A DNA stretch of 64,000 nt from Virgibacillus proomii. Its GTDB lineage: Bacteria; Bacillota; Bacilli; Bacillales; Amphibacillaceae. Where the stretch lies: contig NZ_FUFN01000009.1 in assembly GCF_900162615.1 (NCBI RefSeq), positions 622,520 through 686,519 on the forward strand. The letters run 5' to 3'. Shown piece after piece: positions 53,724 through 61,974 of the stretch. Each line of letters starts with the position of its first letter. Position 1 is the stretch's first letter. The notes below the pieces were generated by a model. The model ran no database searches, was not told where the DNA came from, and saw only the letters and a program-made list of their open reading frames with translations. A program made the position numbers and the translations under genes.

Positions 53724-53913
53724 GATAAAGTGAAACTTCATTCAGCAGGAATTTTCTTCCATATCCTACTGAATGTTAGTACCGCAAGGGTATGACCTAA
53801 AGGCCCTTAAACGAATCGGGCATTTAGGTGCCGTTTTCTCCCACTTAGACCCTTTTGTACCAACTAAGGCTCTTGAAGTGGGGGGCTTACGGCACCTTAC
53901 ATGCGGGATAAAA
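53724..53913 (+). mobile_element. F1 element copy 16 (long form, intact)
   Basis: GATAAAG at 53724, GATAAAA at 53907. Hairpin 1 CATTCAGCAGGA / TCCTACTGAATG (one mismatch). Inner block CGCAAGGGTATGACCTAAAG then GCCCTT. Hairpin 2 AGGTGCCG / CGGCACCT with inner CCCACTT / AAGTGGG. A 71-codon open frame across it is incidental. Confidence 0.85.
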
Positions 53914-53943
53914 GCTTCTAAGTCCACTTTATCACGCATCAAA

Positions 53944-53985
53944 GATACCGTACACCCCAGAATTCTATCTAGAATTAACGGTATC
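53944..53985 (-). terminator. Terminator of the chemoreceptor gene
   Basis: Stem GATACCGT / ACGGTATC with inner AGAATTCT / AGAATT pairing, 40 bases after the stop at 54027; short T-run. Confidence 0.6.
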
Positions 53986-54026
53986 TAAATGCCCACTTGG
54001 TTCTATTAACATTCCGTCGGAGAATT

Positions 54027-55322
54027 TCACTTTACTTTAAATTGATTGATTTGTTGATTTAGAATACTTGCTTGTTCTTCTAATTCATGCGCCAGCTCAT
54101 CAACCCTTTCAATCGTTGATGCTTGTTCGTGAATGGAGGCATTAACTTCCTCCGCACCAGCTGACGTTTCCTCAGCAACAGCTGCAACCTCCTGAGATTG
54201 TTTTACCGTTTCTTGAATTGCTTGAAGCTGTCGATCAACTAAATTAGTAATCCGACCAATTTCTGTAGCCACATCTTCCACAGATCCAGACATTTCGGCA
54301 ATGACAGTATTTGTCTTCTTCCCATTATCGGCTTCTTGTTTAGCATAGGATACGTTATCATCTATTTTATTTACTACAGCAGCAACGTCTTCTTGAATAG
54401 CAGTAATCAATCCAGAAATTCGTTGTACAGCCTGAGCACTTTGATCTGCTAATTTACGAATTTCATCCGCTACAACTGCAAACCCTTTACCATGCTCACC
54501 AGCACGTGCTGCTTCAATTGAAGCGTTTAATGCTAATAAATTTGTTTGTTCAGCAATTTCTCCAACCATCGTAATAATTGTCTCTACTTGCAAAGCATTT
54601 TCTTTTAAATGATCTACATCTTTTAAAGATGCTTCTTGTTCATTCGCTAGTTTTTGTATTCCATCTACTAATTGATTAACAGATTGCTTGCTATCTTCCA
54701 AAATCTCCAGCATAGCATTGGATTTATTCTTGGAATCAGCTGCTTTTCGTTGGACTTCTTCTGCAAGCTCTGTAGCGAGTTCCACTGCTTCTGCTGTATT
54801 TTGAATTGCTTCTGAAGCACTTTCAGCTCCCTTGGAAATTTCATCTGCTGAAGAGCGAATTGAAAGTGAGTGCTGGTTTGCCTGTTCAGAAGCCTCCCGA
54901 ATATGAATAACTGATGTATTCGTGGTTTCAAAGTGTTTGTCTATATTATGTACGATATCGGTTAGATTTTTAAGCATTTTATCAAAAGATATTGCTAATG
55001 CTTTAATTTCATCATCCGACTTCGAAATTTCAATGACTTGTTTTAAGTTTCCTTTAGCAGCCTCAGATGCAGCAGCTTCTAATTTTTCAAGCGGCTTGAC
55101 AATAAATCTTGCTGCAAAAAAGGCTAAAATGCCTGACCAAATAATTCCCAATATAAAAGTTGTTATTGTAAAAAAATGTTCAGAAACATCCATAAAATCT
55201 TTTACATAGTCATAAACAACATAAATGAATATAGCGCTTACTGAATACGTTACCAAAGCTAAAGTAGTCGTAAATAATACCAGCTTCAACCGTAAACTGA
55301 ACCGATACTTCTTTGTCTCCAT
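54027..55322 (-). CDS. Methyl-accepting chemotaxis protein without a large sensor domain
   Basis: 431 aa. Two spans (about 10-37 and 45-68) with only a few residues outside the membrane, HAMP domain (about 68-122), then the receptor signalling domain with the hairpin tip IGEIAEQTNLLALNASIEAA-like (EIAEQTNLLALNASIEAARA, around 275) and GKGFAVVADEIRKLA. It probably senses membrane or intracellular state and signals to CheW/CheA. In B. subtilis ywlE and ywlF are adjacent, so this gene is an insertion into the conserved order. The start ATG follows GGGGGAAG. Confidence 0.92.
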   Translation of the reverse strand: METKKYRFSLRLKLVLFTTTLALVTYSVSAIFIYVVYDYVKDFMDVSEHFFTITTFILGIIWSGILAFFAARFIVKPLEKLEAAASEAAKGNLKQVIEISKSDDEIKALAISFDKMLKNLTDIVHNIDKHFETTNTSVIHIREASEQANQHSLSIRSSADEISKGAESASEAIQNTAEAVELATELAEEVQRKAADSKNKSNAMLEILEDSKQSVNQLVDGIQKLANEQEASLKDVDHLKENALQVETIITMVGEIAEQTNLLALNASIEAARAGEHGKGFAVVADEIRKLADQSAQAVQRISGLITAIQEDVAAVVNKIDDNVSYAKQEADNGKKTNTVIAEMSGSVEDVATEIGRITNLVDRQLQAIQETVKQSQEVAAVAEETSAGAEEVNASIHEQASTIERVDELAHELEEQASILNQQINQFKVK

Positions 55323-55336
55323 AAAACTTCCCCCAC

Positions 55337-55942
55337 CTATTTCGAGATTTTTTTTCGTAATAGGTCAATATAATTATCCAATTCCTCCAACGTATTCTTA
55401 TATACACGCAAATCACCGCCGAAAGGATCTGAGATGTCATAATTTATTAAGTTTGCTTCCAATCGTCTAATATTTTCTATTTCTTCTGCAAGATGTTCTT
55501 GTATTTGTTGGTCTAGCAAAGAATTGTCTAATTTATGCTGATTTTTCTGGATAAATATCGACCTTTTTTCCTCATAATCCGCATATGCCTTCTTCAATTG
55601 CTCCCATACTTTTTTATCGGCTTCTAATACATATTCTTTAAAAGTGTAATACTTTTCTTGAAAGTTGGGGTACTCCATAATTAATGACTGTTTATGTTGA
55701 GTCGTCATGGTTAATACAATATCTGCCCAATTAAGCAATTCTTGCGTAACTGGTTGGGAACGATGATCAAGCTCGATTCCTTTCTCTTTGAGAGCTTCAA
55801 TTGCTTTGGGACTGGCTTGTTGATTTTCGACGGCAAAAACACCAGCTGATTTCACCTCTATATTTAAGATTTTATGCTTTGCTAAGGCTTCAGCCATAGG
55901 GCTTCGGCACGTATTACCTGTACATACAAATAACAACTTCAT
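55337..55942 (-). CDS. ywlE: Low-molecular-weight protein arginine phosphatase YwlE with a ~65-residue insertion
   Basis: 201 aa against about 150 in B. subtilis. Removes phosphate from protein arginine residues, opposing McsB. P-loop VCTGNTCRSPMAEA with Cys7, Thr11 (the residue that selects phospho-arginine over phospho-tyrosine), Cys12 and Arg13; the general-acid loop DPFGG is at 172-176. Between FKEYV (105) and DPFGG lies an extra charged helical segment, residues 106-170 (KKVWEQLKKAYADYEEK..), absent from B. subtilis YwlE. Start ATG 55942; GGAGG lies 11 bases upstream, a long spacing. Confidence 0.9.
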   Translation of the reverse strand: MKLLFVCTGNTCRSPMAEALAKHKILNIEVKSAGVFAVENQQASPKAIEALKEKGIELDHRSQPVTQELLNWADIVLTMTTQHKQSLIMEYPNFQEKYYTFKEYVLEADKKVWEQLKKAYADYEEKRSIFIQKNQHKLDNSLLDQQIQEHLAEEIENIRRLEANLINYDISDPFGGDLRVYKNTLEELDNYIDLLRKKISK

Positions 55943-56173
55943 TGCAGCCGGTACCTCCAATTAAAAATTTTTCGTGCTAATATGACAAAAATAGTTCCCA
56001 TTCTTTTGTCGTTACGTTTTTCACAATAGAACATATTAATTTTGAAGCATATTTCCAACACCAAAATACATACGTTCTATTGTTAATCCTTGTAACACAT
56101 CTTCTATTCTTATTTAAGAGACGTTACTCTCCTACTAATATACCATATCCATACAGTTCTTTCATGGTTAAGC
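55943..56173. other. Gap upstream of ywlE
   Basis: No gene; AT-rich, with no repeat. Probably holds a ywlE promoter since the mntP transcript appears to end at the hairpin 56174-56219. Confidence 0.4.
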
Positions 56174-56219
56174 AAAAAACTCCTCATCTGTCTATCCAAT
56201 TGAAGAACGGATGTGGAGG
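56174..56219 (-). terminator. Terminator of mntP
   Basis: Minus strand CTCCACATCCGT / ACAGATGAGGAG (one mismatch, one G-T) then TTTTTT. Confidence 0.65.
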
Positions 56220-56374
56220 GATATGTATTGTCTATCCTTATTCATAATTTAAACAATTATGCTTGCTTTTTATTTAGCTAGTAATTAAATATTAAATGAG
56301 GATATATTTTAAACTGATCATTTCTAAATAATGTTTAAACTATTGACCAACTAAGAGATCCCTGTTATAAACAG

Positions 56375-56923
56375 CTAACCAAATAGGAGACGCATGCCAA
56401 ATGCGATTAAAATACTCCCACCTAATAATTCACTATACACTCCTAAATATCCATGAACTTTTTTTCCGATTAGCATGCCTATCCAAGAAAGTACTGCGCT
56501 TATCATTCCAAATAAAATGAGGGAAAAAGCTGTTTTAATCCCTGAGATACCGAGACTCAATCCAACTGAAAAGCTATCGACGCTTAAGCTTAATGCCAAT
56601 AAAAATAAACCCGTTCCTATCGGTTGAATGATCTTTATCTGGTCGCTAAATGCAGAAAAAAACATTTGCGCCCCAATCCCTATTAACAAAAATGCTCCAA
56701 CAACGGTTGTCAAATGCCCGATTTGCTCAGAAATCAGCTTGCCAAATACAATTCCAATAAACGGCATCATAATATGAAATATACCTATAACAGTACCGAT
56801 AAGAGCTATCCGCTTTAATCGGAGCCGTTGCATACCTAGTCCCAGACTAACGGAAAAAGCATCTAATCCAAGTGCAAATGCTATAAACAATAAAGCAGTT
56901 ATTTCTCCAATATAACCTGACAT
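56375..56923 (-). CDS. mntP: Manganese efflux pump MntP
   Basis: 182 aa, six spans. Two halves with acidic Mn-binding motifs in helices 1 and 4: FALGLDAFSVSLGLGMQR (around 17) and ALSLSVDSFSVGLSLG (around 110). Exports Mn when cytoplasmic levels are high, the reverse of the importer at 5555-8302. B. subtilis ywlD stands in the same place. AAGGAGG precedes the ATG. No manganese riboswitch is visible upstream. Confidence 0.93.
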   Translation of the reverse strand: MSGYIGEITALLFIAFALGLDAFSVSLGLGMQRLRLKRIALIGTVIGIFHIMMPFIGIVFGKLISEQIGHLTTVVGAFLLIGIGAQMFFSAFSDQIKIIQPIGTGLFLLALSLSVDSFSVGLSLGISGIKTAFSLILFGMISAVLSWIGMLIGKKVHGYLGVYSELLGGSILIAFGMRLLFG

Positions 56924-57109
56924 TACAATCCTCCTTGGACATGCTTATAAACTATATGTGTGCCCAAGAAAAAATATGTACAACCTGGTTAAGTTTCACT
57001 TCATTTCATTTGATTTTTGAAACAAAAATAGATTAATTATGCTTATCCCTAAAATAGATACGTTAGGTCAATTTCTAACACTCTTTCCCTGGATTTAAAC
57101 ATAAATAAA

Positions 57110-57146
57110 CACCTCAAACATACTAATGTTAGTAATGTTTGAGGTG
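57110..57146 (-). terminator. Terminator of ywlC
   Basis: Perfect 12-bp stem CACCTCAAACAT / ATGTTTGAGGTG then GTTTATTT on the minus strand, 26 bases after the stop. Confidence 0.8.
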
Positions 57147-57172
57147 CAATACACAAAATGCGCTAGTGTGTA

Positions 57173-58198
57173 TTATACGTGAATATGGTTGCTCGCTGCT
57201 TTCGTCAACCGATTCATGACAGCTTGTCCAATGCCCCGTTCTGAAAAAGATTGACAAACGATAACATCTACATCCTCTCGTTTAAAGGTTCGTAAAGCGT
57301 CATATAAGTTTGTCGCTACTTGCTCTATCGTTTCCCCTAATGAAATGGTTGAGTGGGCATGGATACCATCAATCATTTGAGCAGTACCCATCAACCCAAC
57401 TCGTTTACCTTCAGCTTGAAGTTGATCAATCGTTTGTTTAATGTTTTGCTTTCCTCCATTAACAATCCATAAAGGTACTTCTGGAGAATAATGCCGATAT
57501 TTCATACCAGGAGCTTTTGGTTTTTCTGTTTTAACAGCTAATCCTGGATCTACCATTACCGATCCAGCTGCTTGTTCTATTTGTTCTTTGGTGATCCCTC
57601 CCGGTCTTAAAATAATAGGAATACTATTTGTACAGTCAATCACTGTCGACTCTAGACCAACGCCGGTCGGACCTCCATCTAAAATTCCGGCAATTTTTCC
57701 GTTTAAATCTTCCCATACATGTAAAGCAGTAGTAGGGCTCGGTTTTCCAGATATGTTCGCACTTGGAGCTGCAATCGGCAAACCACATGCTGTTAATAAT
57801 TGTTGAGCAATAGGATGACTCGGTATACGTACTCCAACTGTATTAAGTCCGGCTGTTACATTGGGGGCGCATCGGCCATTACTCGGTAATACAAACGTAA
57901 TGGGGCCTGGAGTATATAGTTCCATTAACTTATCCACATAATCCGGCCAATCCGTAACAAGTTCCGCTATTTGTGATTTCGATGCAACATGAGTAATTAA
58001 TGGGTTATCCTGTGGGCGTCCCTTTGCATTAAAAATTTTATTAACAGCTTGTTCATCCGTAGCATTTGCACCCAAACCATAGACCGTTTCCGTTGGAAAA
58101 GCAACAGCTTCTCCTTGCTGAAGTAATTTTGCTGCTTGCTGGATAGCCAATTGCTGTTCGTCGGCGTTATTATAGCTATCCCAATATTTTGTTTCCAT
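57173..58198 (-). CDS. ywlC: L-threonylcarbamoyladenylate synthase (Sua5/YwlC)
   Basis: 341 aa. Makes threonylcarbamoyl-AMP from threonine, bicarbonate and ATP for tRNA t6A37 modification. YrdC domain (about 12-210: VAFPTETVYGLGANATDEQA near 33, RPQDNPLITHV near 62, RIPSHPIAQQLL, APSANISGKPSPTT near 145) plus the C-terminal Sua5 domain (about 225-341) joined by the PGMKYRHYSP linker. Full-length Sua5 type. A DnaA-box cluster lies upstream (58539-58758). Confidence 0.95.
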   Translation of the reverse strand: METKYWDSYNNADEQQLAIQQAAKLLQQGEAVAFPTETVYGLGANATDEQAVNKIFNAKGRPQDNPLITHVASKSQIAELVTDWPDYVDKLMELYTPGPITFVLPSNGRCAPNVTAGLNTVGVRIPSHPIAQQLLTACGLPIAAPSANISGKPSPTTALHVWEDLNGKIAGILDGGPTGVGLESTVIDCTNSIPIILRPGGITKEQIEQAAGSVMVDPGLAVKTEKPKAPGMKYRHYSPEVPLWIVNGGKQNIKQTIDQLQAEGKRVGLMGTAQMIDGIHAHSTISLGETIEQVATNLYDALRTFKREDVDVIVCQSFSERGIGQAVMNRLTKAASNHIHV

Positions 58199-58378
58199 TA
58201 TGGCTTTACCTCTTTTCTACTATCATCATTTTAGTAGAACAAGATTATTTACGCAATCATCTTAGTCCAATTCAATCCCAGCAGGAGCAATCATTTTTTC
58301 CGATAAGTATCGCATCTAATGGATGTATATTTTCCTTGAATATAGTTTTTACGAAACGATTCTTCATAGATGTATGCT

Positions 58379-58426
58379 CCTTATAATTAGGGAGTTGGAC
58401 AGGATTACCATTCCTTAATTATAAGG
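58379..58426. terminator. Long inverted repeat between ywlC and the GNAT-like gene
   Basis: CCTTATAATTAGGGA (58379-58393) / TCCTTAATTATAAGG (58412-58426), one mismatch. Could be a terminator for the upstream gene. Confidence 0.5.
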
Positions 58427-58538
58427 TTTTCTATATATTTAGTTAGATTTCCATTAATAAAGCCCTGACACTATCTTAAGTTGACCTTTGCTTAAAAAGT
58501 TTATGTAACGATAGTAATTTAATATAGAAAACAAAATC

Positions 58539-58758
58539 TGTGGACAATTACTCAACAGAGATATCCACAGACTTATTATTTTCAATTCGCCTATTACTCC
58601 TGCTAATTATATTTATTCACATAATCCACAGGAACCACGATGGTTATCCACAAATTCTGTGGGTAATACTGTGAATATGTTAAGAAACATGGTATAACCA
58701 CCAATTCCCATTACTTTTATCGTAATTATTCACAGATACTCTCTCTTTTTGTGGATGA
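58539..58758. promoter_or_regulatory. DnaA-box cluster (nine candidate boxes in 220 bp)
   Basis: Relative to TTATCCACA: 58644-58652 is perfect. One mismatch: 58539 (TTGTCCACA, minus), 58561 (ATATCCACA), 58613 (TTATTCACA), 58622 (TAATCCACA), 58658 (TTACCCACA, minus), 58726 (TTATTCACA), 58750 (TCATCCACA, minus). Two mismatches: 58670 (ATATTCACA, minus). The last two one-mismatch boxes lie inside the gene at 58680. A DnaA-box cluster at ywlC is known in B. subtilis, where such clusters titrate DnaA and restrain initiation. Confidence 0.85.
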
Positions 58759-59081
58759 AATTGTAGCGCTTCCAGCAAAATATCCACCACCGGCTGATGA
58801 CTGTGAACATATACACGTTGAGCATGCCTCTGCTTGGCCATTGTTAAAATAGCTTCCAAAAGCACAGGAAGGATCGCCGCTTCGGACTGCGTAATGTAAA
58901 GCTGCTTCAACCAATACGTACCTTCCTCAATCTCTTCCAAGGTAAAACAGCCTTCAATATTCCCTCTCATCTCTACTACGTAACCGTATTGGAATAAACT
59001 ATGTTTGTTCACATTTGGGTTCGTTTGTAAAAATTGCTCTAATTGTTCCTTTGATGCCTTATTTGCCTGAATTAAATTCAT
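58680..59081 (-). CDS. GNAT-like small protein, positional equivalent of ywlB
   Basis: 133 aa. Contains GNAT-like secondary elements: an acidic beta region RGNIEGCFTLEEIEEGTYWL, then KQLYITQSEAAILPVLLEAI (motif A-like) and RVYVHSHQPVVDILLEALQF. It is shorter than typical acetyltransferases and has no clean acetyl-CoA Gly-x-Gly loop, so activity is doubtful. B. subtilis has an acetyltransferase gene (ywlB) in this place between ywlC and spoIIR, so orthology by position is likely. Its 3' end overlaps part of the DnaA-box cluster. Confidence 0.65.
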   Translation of the reverse strand: MNLIQANKASKEQLEQFLQTNPNVNKHSLFQYGYVVEMRGNIEGCFTLEEIEEGTYWLKQLYITQSEAAILPVLLEAILTMAKQRHAQRVYVHSHQPVVDILLEALQFHPQKERVSVNNYDKSNGNWWLYHVS

Positions 59082-59151
59082 TTCTACTCACCTCTATTAC
59101 GATTTAATAGTCTTTACCGAATTAGTTTATTTTATGCAGGGTTTCTTAAAA

Positions 59152-59766
59152 CTATGACCAGCCTAGCCATTCAAAAAGAAAAAACGTTACTTCAGGTTCT
59201 TCTTCTTCGTCTTCCTTCATCTCTTCACGATGTGCATCTTCAGCAGAGACAGCGTTTGTGCCATTAGAAAAGTCGAGAAAACATAACGGTGGAAATAACA
59301 CACACCACCAATTATCCCCTTTTCCTTCTCCAATCGTGATTAACACTGCTTCATACTCTCCCGCAGGATATACATAAGATCCATAAACTTTTGCTGGAAA
59401 GGATACGTTGTTACCATATTTTACTTCAAATTCTTGATTTACCTCGGATTCTTCCAATACTTCTTTAACTATGCTTTCAACTTCAGGAATACGTTGTTCT
59501 ATTATTTGTCTAGCTTGCTCAATATCTGTAATTTCTTCCACCCATGTTGTAATTTCTTCATTAACCCGATCACGGACAAGACGCTTTAATGTTTGATCTT
59601 CTTGATTATCGCTATGAGCTAATATACGTAAGCGAATCGCTTCATCAGGAATGACTTGAAAATCCTCCTTGACGTTCGCATTATCTTTTTGACTAACTAC
59701 TTGCGCTGGAATACTAAGAAATACTATGAAACATATAAAAACAAAAAATACTAGCTTCTTCATCAT
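59152..59766 (-). CDS. spoIIR: Stage II sporulation protein R
   Basis: 204 aa. Forespore-made signal that triggers SpoIIGA to process pro-sigma-E in the mother cell. Signal peptide (about 1-25), then the SpoIIR core: IPDEAIRLRILAHSDNQEDQ near 39 (the diagnostic RLRILAHSD), VRDRVNEEITTW, and DNWWCVLFPPLCFLDF near 152 with two Cys. Tail is very acidic (EEMKEDEEEEPEV). Two adjacent ATGs follow AAGGAGG; the first is used. A forespore promoter is expected, but I could not fix one. Confidence 0.94.
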   Translation of the reverse strand: MMKKLVFFVFICFIVFLSIPAQVVSQKDNANVKEDFQVIPDEAIRLRILAHSDNQEDQTLKRLVRDRVNEEITTWVEEITDIEQARQIIEQRIPEVESIVKEVLEESEVNQEFEVKYGNNVSFPAKVYGSYVYPAGEYEAVLITIGEGKGDNWWCVLFPPLCFLDFSNGTNAVSAEDAHREEMKEDEEEEPEVTFFLFEWLGWS

Positions 59767-59833
59767 TATTTCCTCCTTTGCTATCCATCATTATGGACAA
59801 GGGCTGATGATTTTAAACTAGTATTCTTATAAA

Positions 59834-60685
59834 TTATATTTTTACAGCGACAATGCGGTCTTTTCTATTTATATCCTTTAACACTTGCAGATCACCATTT
59901 GGATAAGCTTGATGCACTAACTTAGATACCGCTGCAGCCTGACGATGACCGATTTCAAAAGCGATAAATGAAGGCGGTGTAGGCATTTCCTTTGTTTGGT
60001 TTATTATTTGTTGATACGCAGCTAATCCCTCATTCTTAGCAAACAGAGCAAGCTTTGGATCAAAATTTTTTACCGTATCTGTCAACAAACTAGCTTCCGT
60101 TTGTGCAATATATGGCGGGTTAGAAACTATAATATCTGCTTGAATATCATTTTTGTGTACTGGCTCTAAAAAGTCTCCCATTAAAAATTGGACAGAAGCT
60201 TGATGTTTTTTTGCATTCTCTCTGGCTACAGTTAAAGCAAACTTTGAAATATCAGTAGCATAGACGTTTACATTCTTTAGTTCCAAAGCGAGGGTGATTG
60301 CAATCACCCCGCTTCCTGTTCCAATATCAACAATTGTAAGTGCCTGATTTTCAAACTGCTTCTTTACTGTTTGAATGACGTAATGAACCAGTTCTTCTGT
60401 CTCTGGTCTCGGGATAAGTACATGCTTATTAACTTTATATTTTCGTCCGTAAAATGAAGCATAACCCATAATATGCTGAACAGGTATTCCCATTTCAGCA
60501 TGCTGCTGAATAGCCCTTTTATACTTCTCTAACACTTCCTCTGAAACCGGTTCTTGCATGTTCATATAAAAAGCTGATGATGATACTTGTAAAAAATGCT
60601 CTAAAAGAATTTCTGCTACCCGTTCTTCTCGTTGATGTTTCTTTAAAAAAAGGGAAGCCCATTGAAGGACTTCATATTGCTTCAT
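59834..60685 (-). CDS. prmC: Release factor glutamine N5-methyltransferase
   Basis: 283 aa. Methylates the Gln of the GGQ motif in release factors. N-terminal helical domain (1-85), SAM site IVDIGTGSGVIAITLALEL (around 112) and catalytic NPPY in DIIVSNPPYIAQ (around 183). ATG 60685 is chosen: AAAGG lies 9 bases before it, and the gap to the prfA stop is 13 bases; two upstream in-frame starts are possible. Forms an operon with its substrate gene prfA. Confidence 0.93.
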   Translation of the reverse strand: MKQYEVLQWASLFLKKHQREERVAEILLEHFLQVSSSAFYMNMQEPVSEEVLEKYKRAIQQHAEMGIPVQHIMGYASFYGRKYKVNKHVLIPRPETEELVHYVIQTVKKQFENQALTIVDIGTGSGVIAITLALELKNVNVYATDISKFALTVARENAKKHQASVQFLMGDFLEPVHKNDIQADIIVSNPPYIAQTEASLLTDTVKNFDPKLALFAKNEGLAAYQQIINQTKEMPTPPSFIAFEIGHRQAAAVSKLVHQAYPNGDLQVLKDINRKDRIVAVKI

Positions 60686-60698
60686 TACTTTCATCCTT

Positions 60699-61769
60699 TT
60701 ATTCACCGATTTGCTCCAGCTTCTTTGTTTGATCTTCCATAATTAACGCATCAATAATTTCATCTAATTTGCCTTCTAAAATTTGATCAAGCTTTTGAAT
60801 GGTAAGACCAATCCGGTGATCTGTCACACGATTTTGCGGAAAATTATACGTGCGAATACGCTCAGAGCGGTCTCCTGTTCCAACTGCAGATTTACGATTT
60901 TCATCATATTCTGCTTGTGCTTCTTGTTGGTACATATCATAAATGCGAGCTCGTAAAACCTTCATTGCTTTCTCTTTATTTTTTATCTGTGACTTCTCAT
61001 CTTGGATAGAAACAACAATGCCTGTTGGAAGATGTGTTAAACGAACAGCAGACATCGTTGTATTAACACTTTGTCCTCCTGGTCCGCTAGAGGCAAATGT
61101 ATCAACGCGAATGTCTTTTTCATGAATTTCCACTTCAACTTCTTCGGCTTCAGGAAGTACAGCTACCGTCGCTGTTGACGTATGAATACGTCCTCCTGAT
61201 TCTGTTTCTGGAACCCGTTGCACGCGATGTGCACCATTTTCATATTTAAGGCGTGAATAAGCACCTTTTCCGTTAATCATAAAGATAATTTCCTTATATC
61301 CACCAACGCCTGTCGAATGGACTTCCATTACCTCTGTTTTCCACCCGTTACTTTCGGCATAACGATTATACATACGATATAAATCACCAGCAAATAACGC
61401 AGCCTCATCTCCACCTGCTGCACCGCGTATTTCCATAAAGACGTTTTTATCATCATTGGGATCTTTGGGTAATAATAAAATCTTCAGCCTTTCCTCTAAG
61501 ACTTCTTTCCTCTCAGTAAGATCAGCAATTTCCAGCTTCACCATTTCTGCCATTTCTTCATCCAGCTGTTCTTCTTGCATCTCTTTCGCATCTTTTAACT
61601 CTTGCATCACATCTTTATATTCACGATATACTTGAACAACATCCTCTAGTCCAGCCTGTTCCTTTGAATATTCTCGGAGTTTTGTTGAATCGCTAATTAC
61701 TTCCGGATCACTTAACAACTCATTTAATTTATTATAACGATCTTCTAACGATTGTAAACGTTCTAACAT
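60699..61769 (-). CDS. prfA: Peptide chain release factor 1
   Basis: 356 aa, identical in length to B. subtilis PrfA. Recognises UAA/UAG and hydrolyses peptidyl-tRNA. GGQ motif in SSGPGGQSVNTTMSAVRL (around 230), FMEIRGAAGGDEAALFAGDL near 108 and RIRTYNFPQNRVTDHRI near 290. ATG 61769 follows AAAGAGGTG by 6 bases; the longer reading (to 61898) is not conserved. Confidence 0.96.
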   Translation of the reverse strand: MLERLQSLEDRYNKLNELLSDPEVISDSTKLREYSKEQAGLEDVVQVYREYKDVMQELKDAKEMQEEQLDEEMAEMVKLEIADLTERKEVLEERLKILLLPKDPNDDKNVFMEIRGAAGGDEAALFAGDLYRMYNRYAESNGWKTEVMEVHSTGVGGYKEIIFMINGKGAYSRLKYENGAHRVQRVPETESGGRIHTSTATVAVLPEAEEVEVEIHEKDIRVDTFASSGPGGQSVNTTMSAVRLTHLPTGIVVSIQDEKSQIKNKEKAMKVLRARIYDMYQQEAQAEYDENRKSAVGTGDRSERIRTYNFPQNRVTDHRIGLTIQKLDQILEGKLDEIIDALIMEDQTKKLEQIGE

Positions 61770-61974
61770 CACGGTCACCTCTTTCTGATTAACAGTATAA
61801 TTATAGTATACTCCCGTTTCAAGGTCAAAATCGATGTGTATAAGAATGTTGAAAAACGAATGGCATGGTTTATTATTTGAAAAGACATGAAAGCCCATCG
61901 CTTGTAGCTAAAGTAAGCGCTAAATATCTAGCGTTATTACATATAATTAACCAACAACACATACACCGTTTACT

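Noticed and set aside
56924..57109. yybP-ykoY manganese riboswitch before mntP
   Set aside because: The short leader shows no recognisable riboswitch core.
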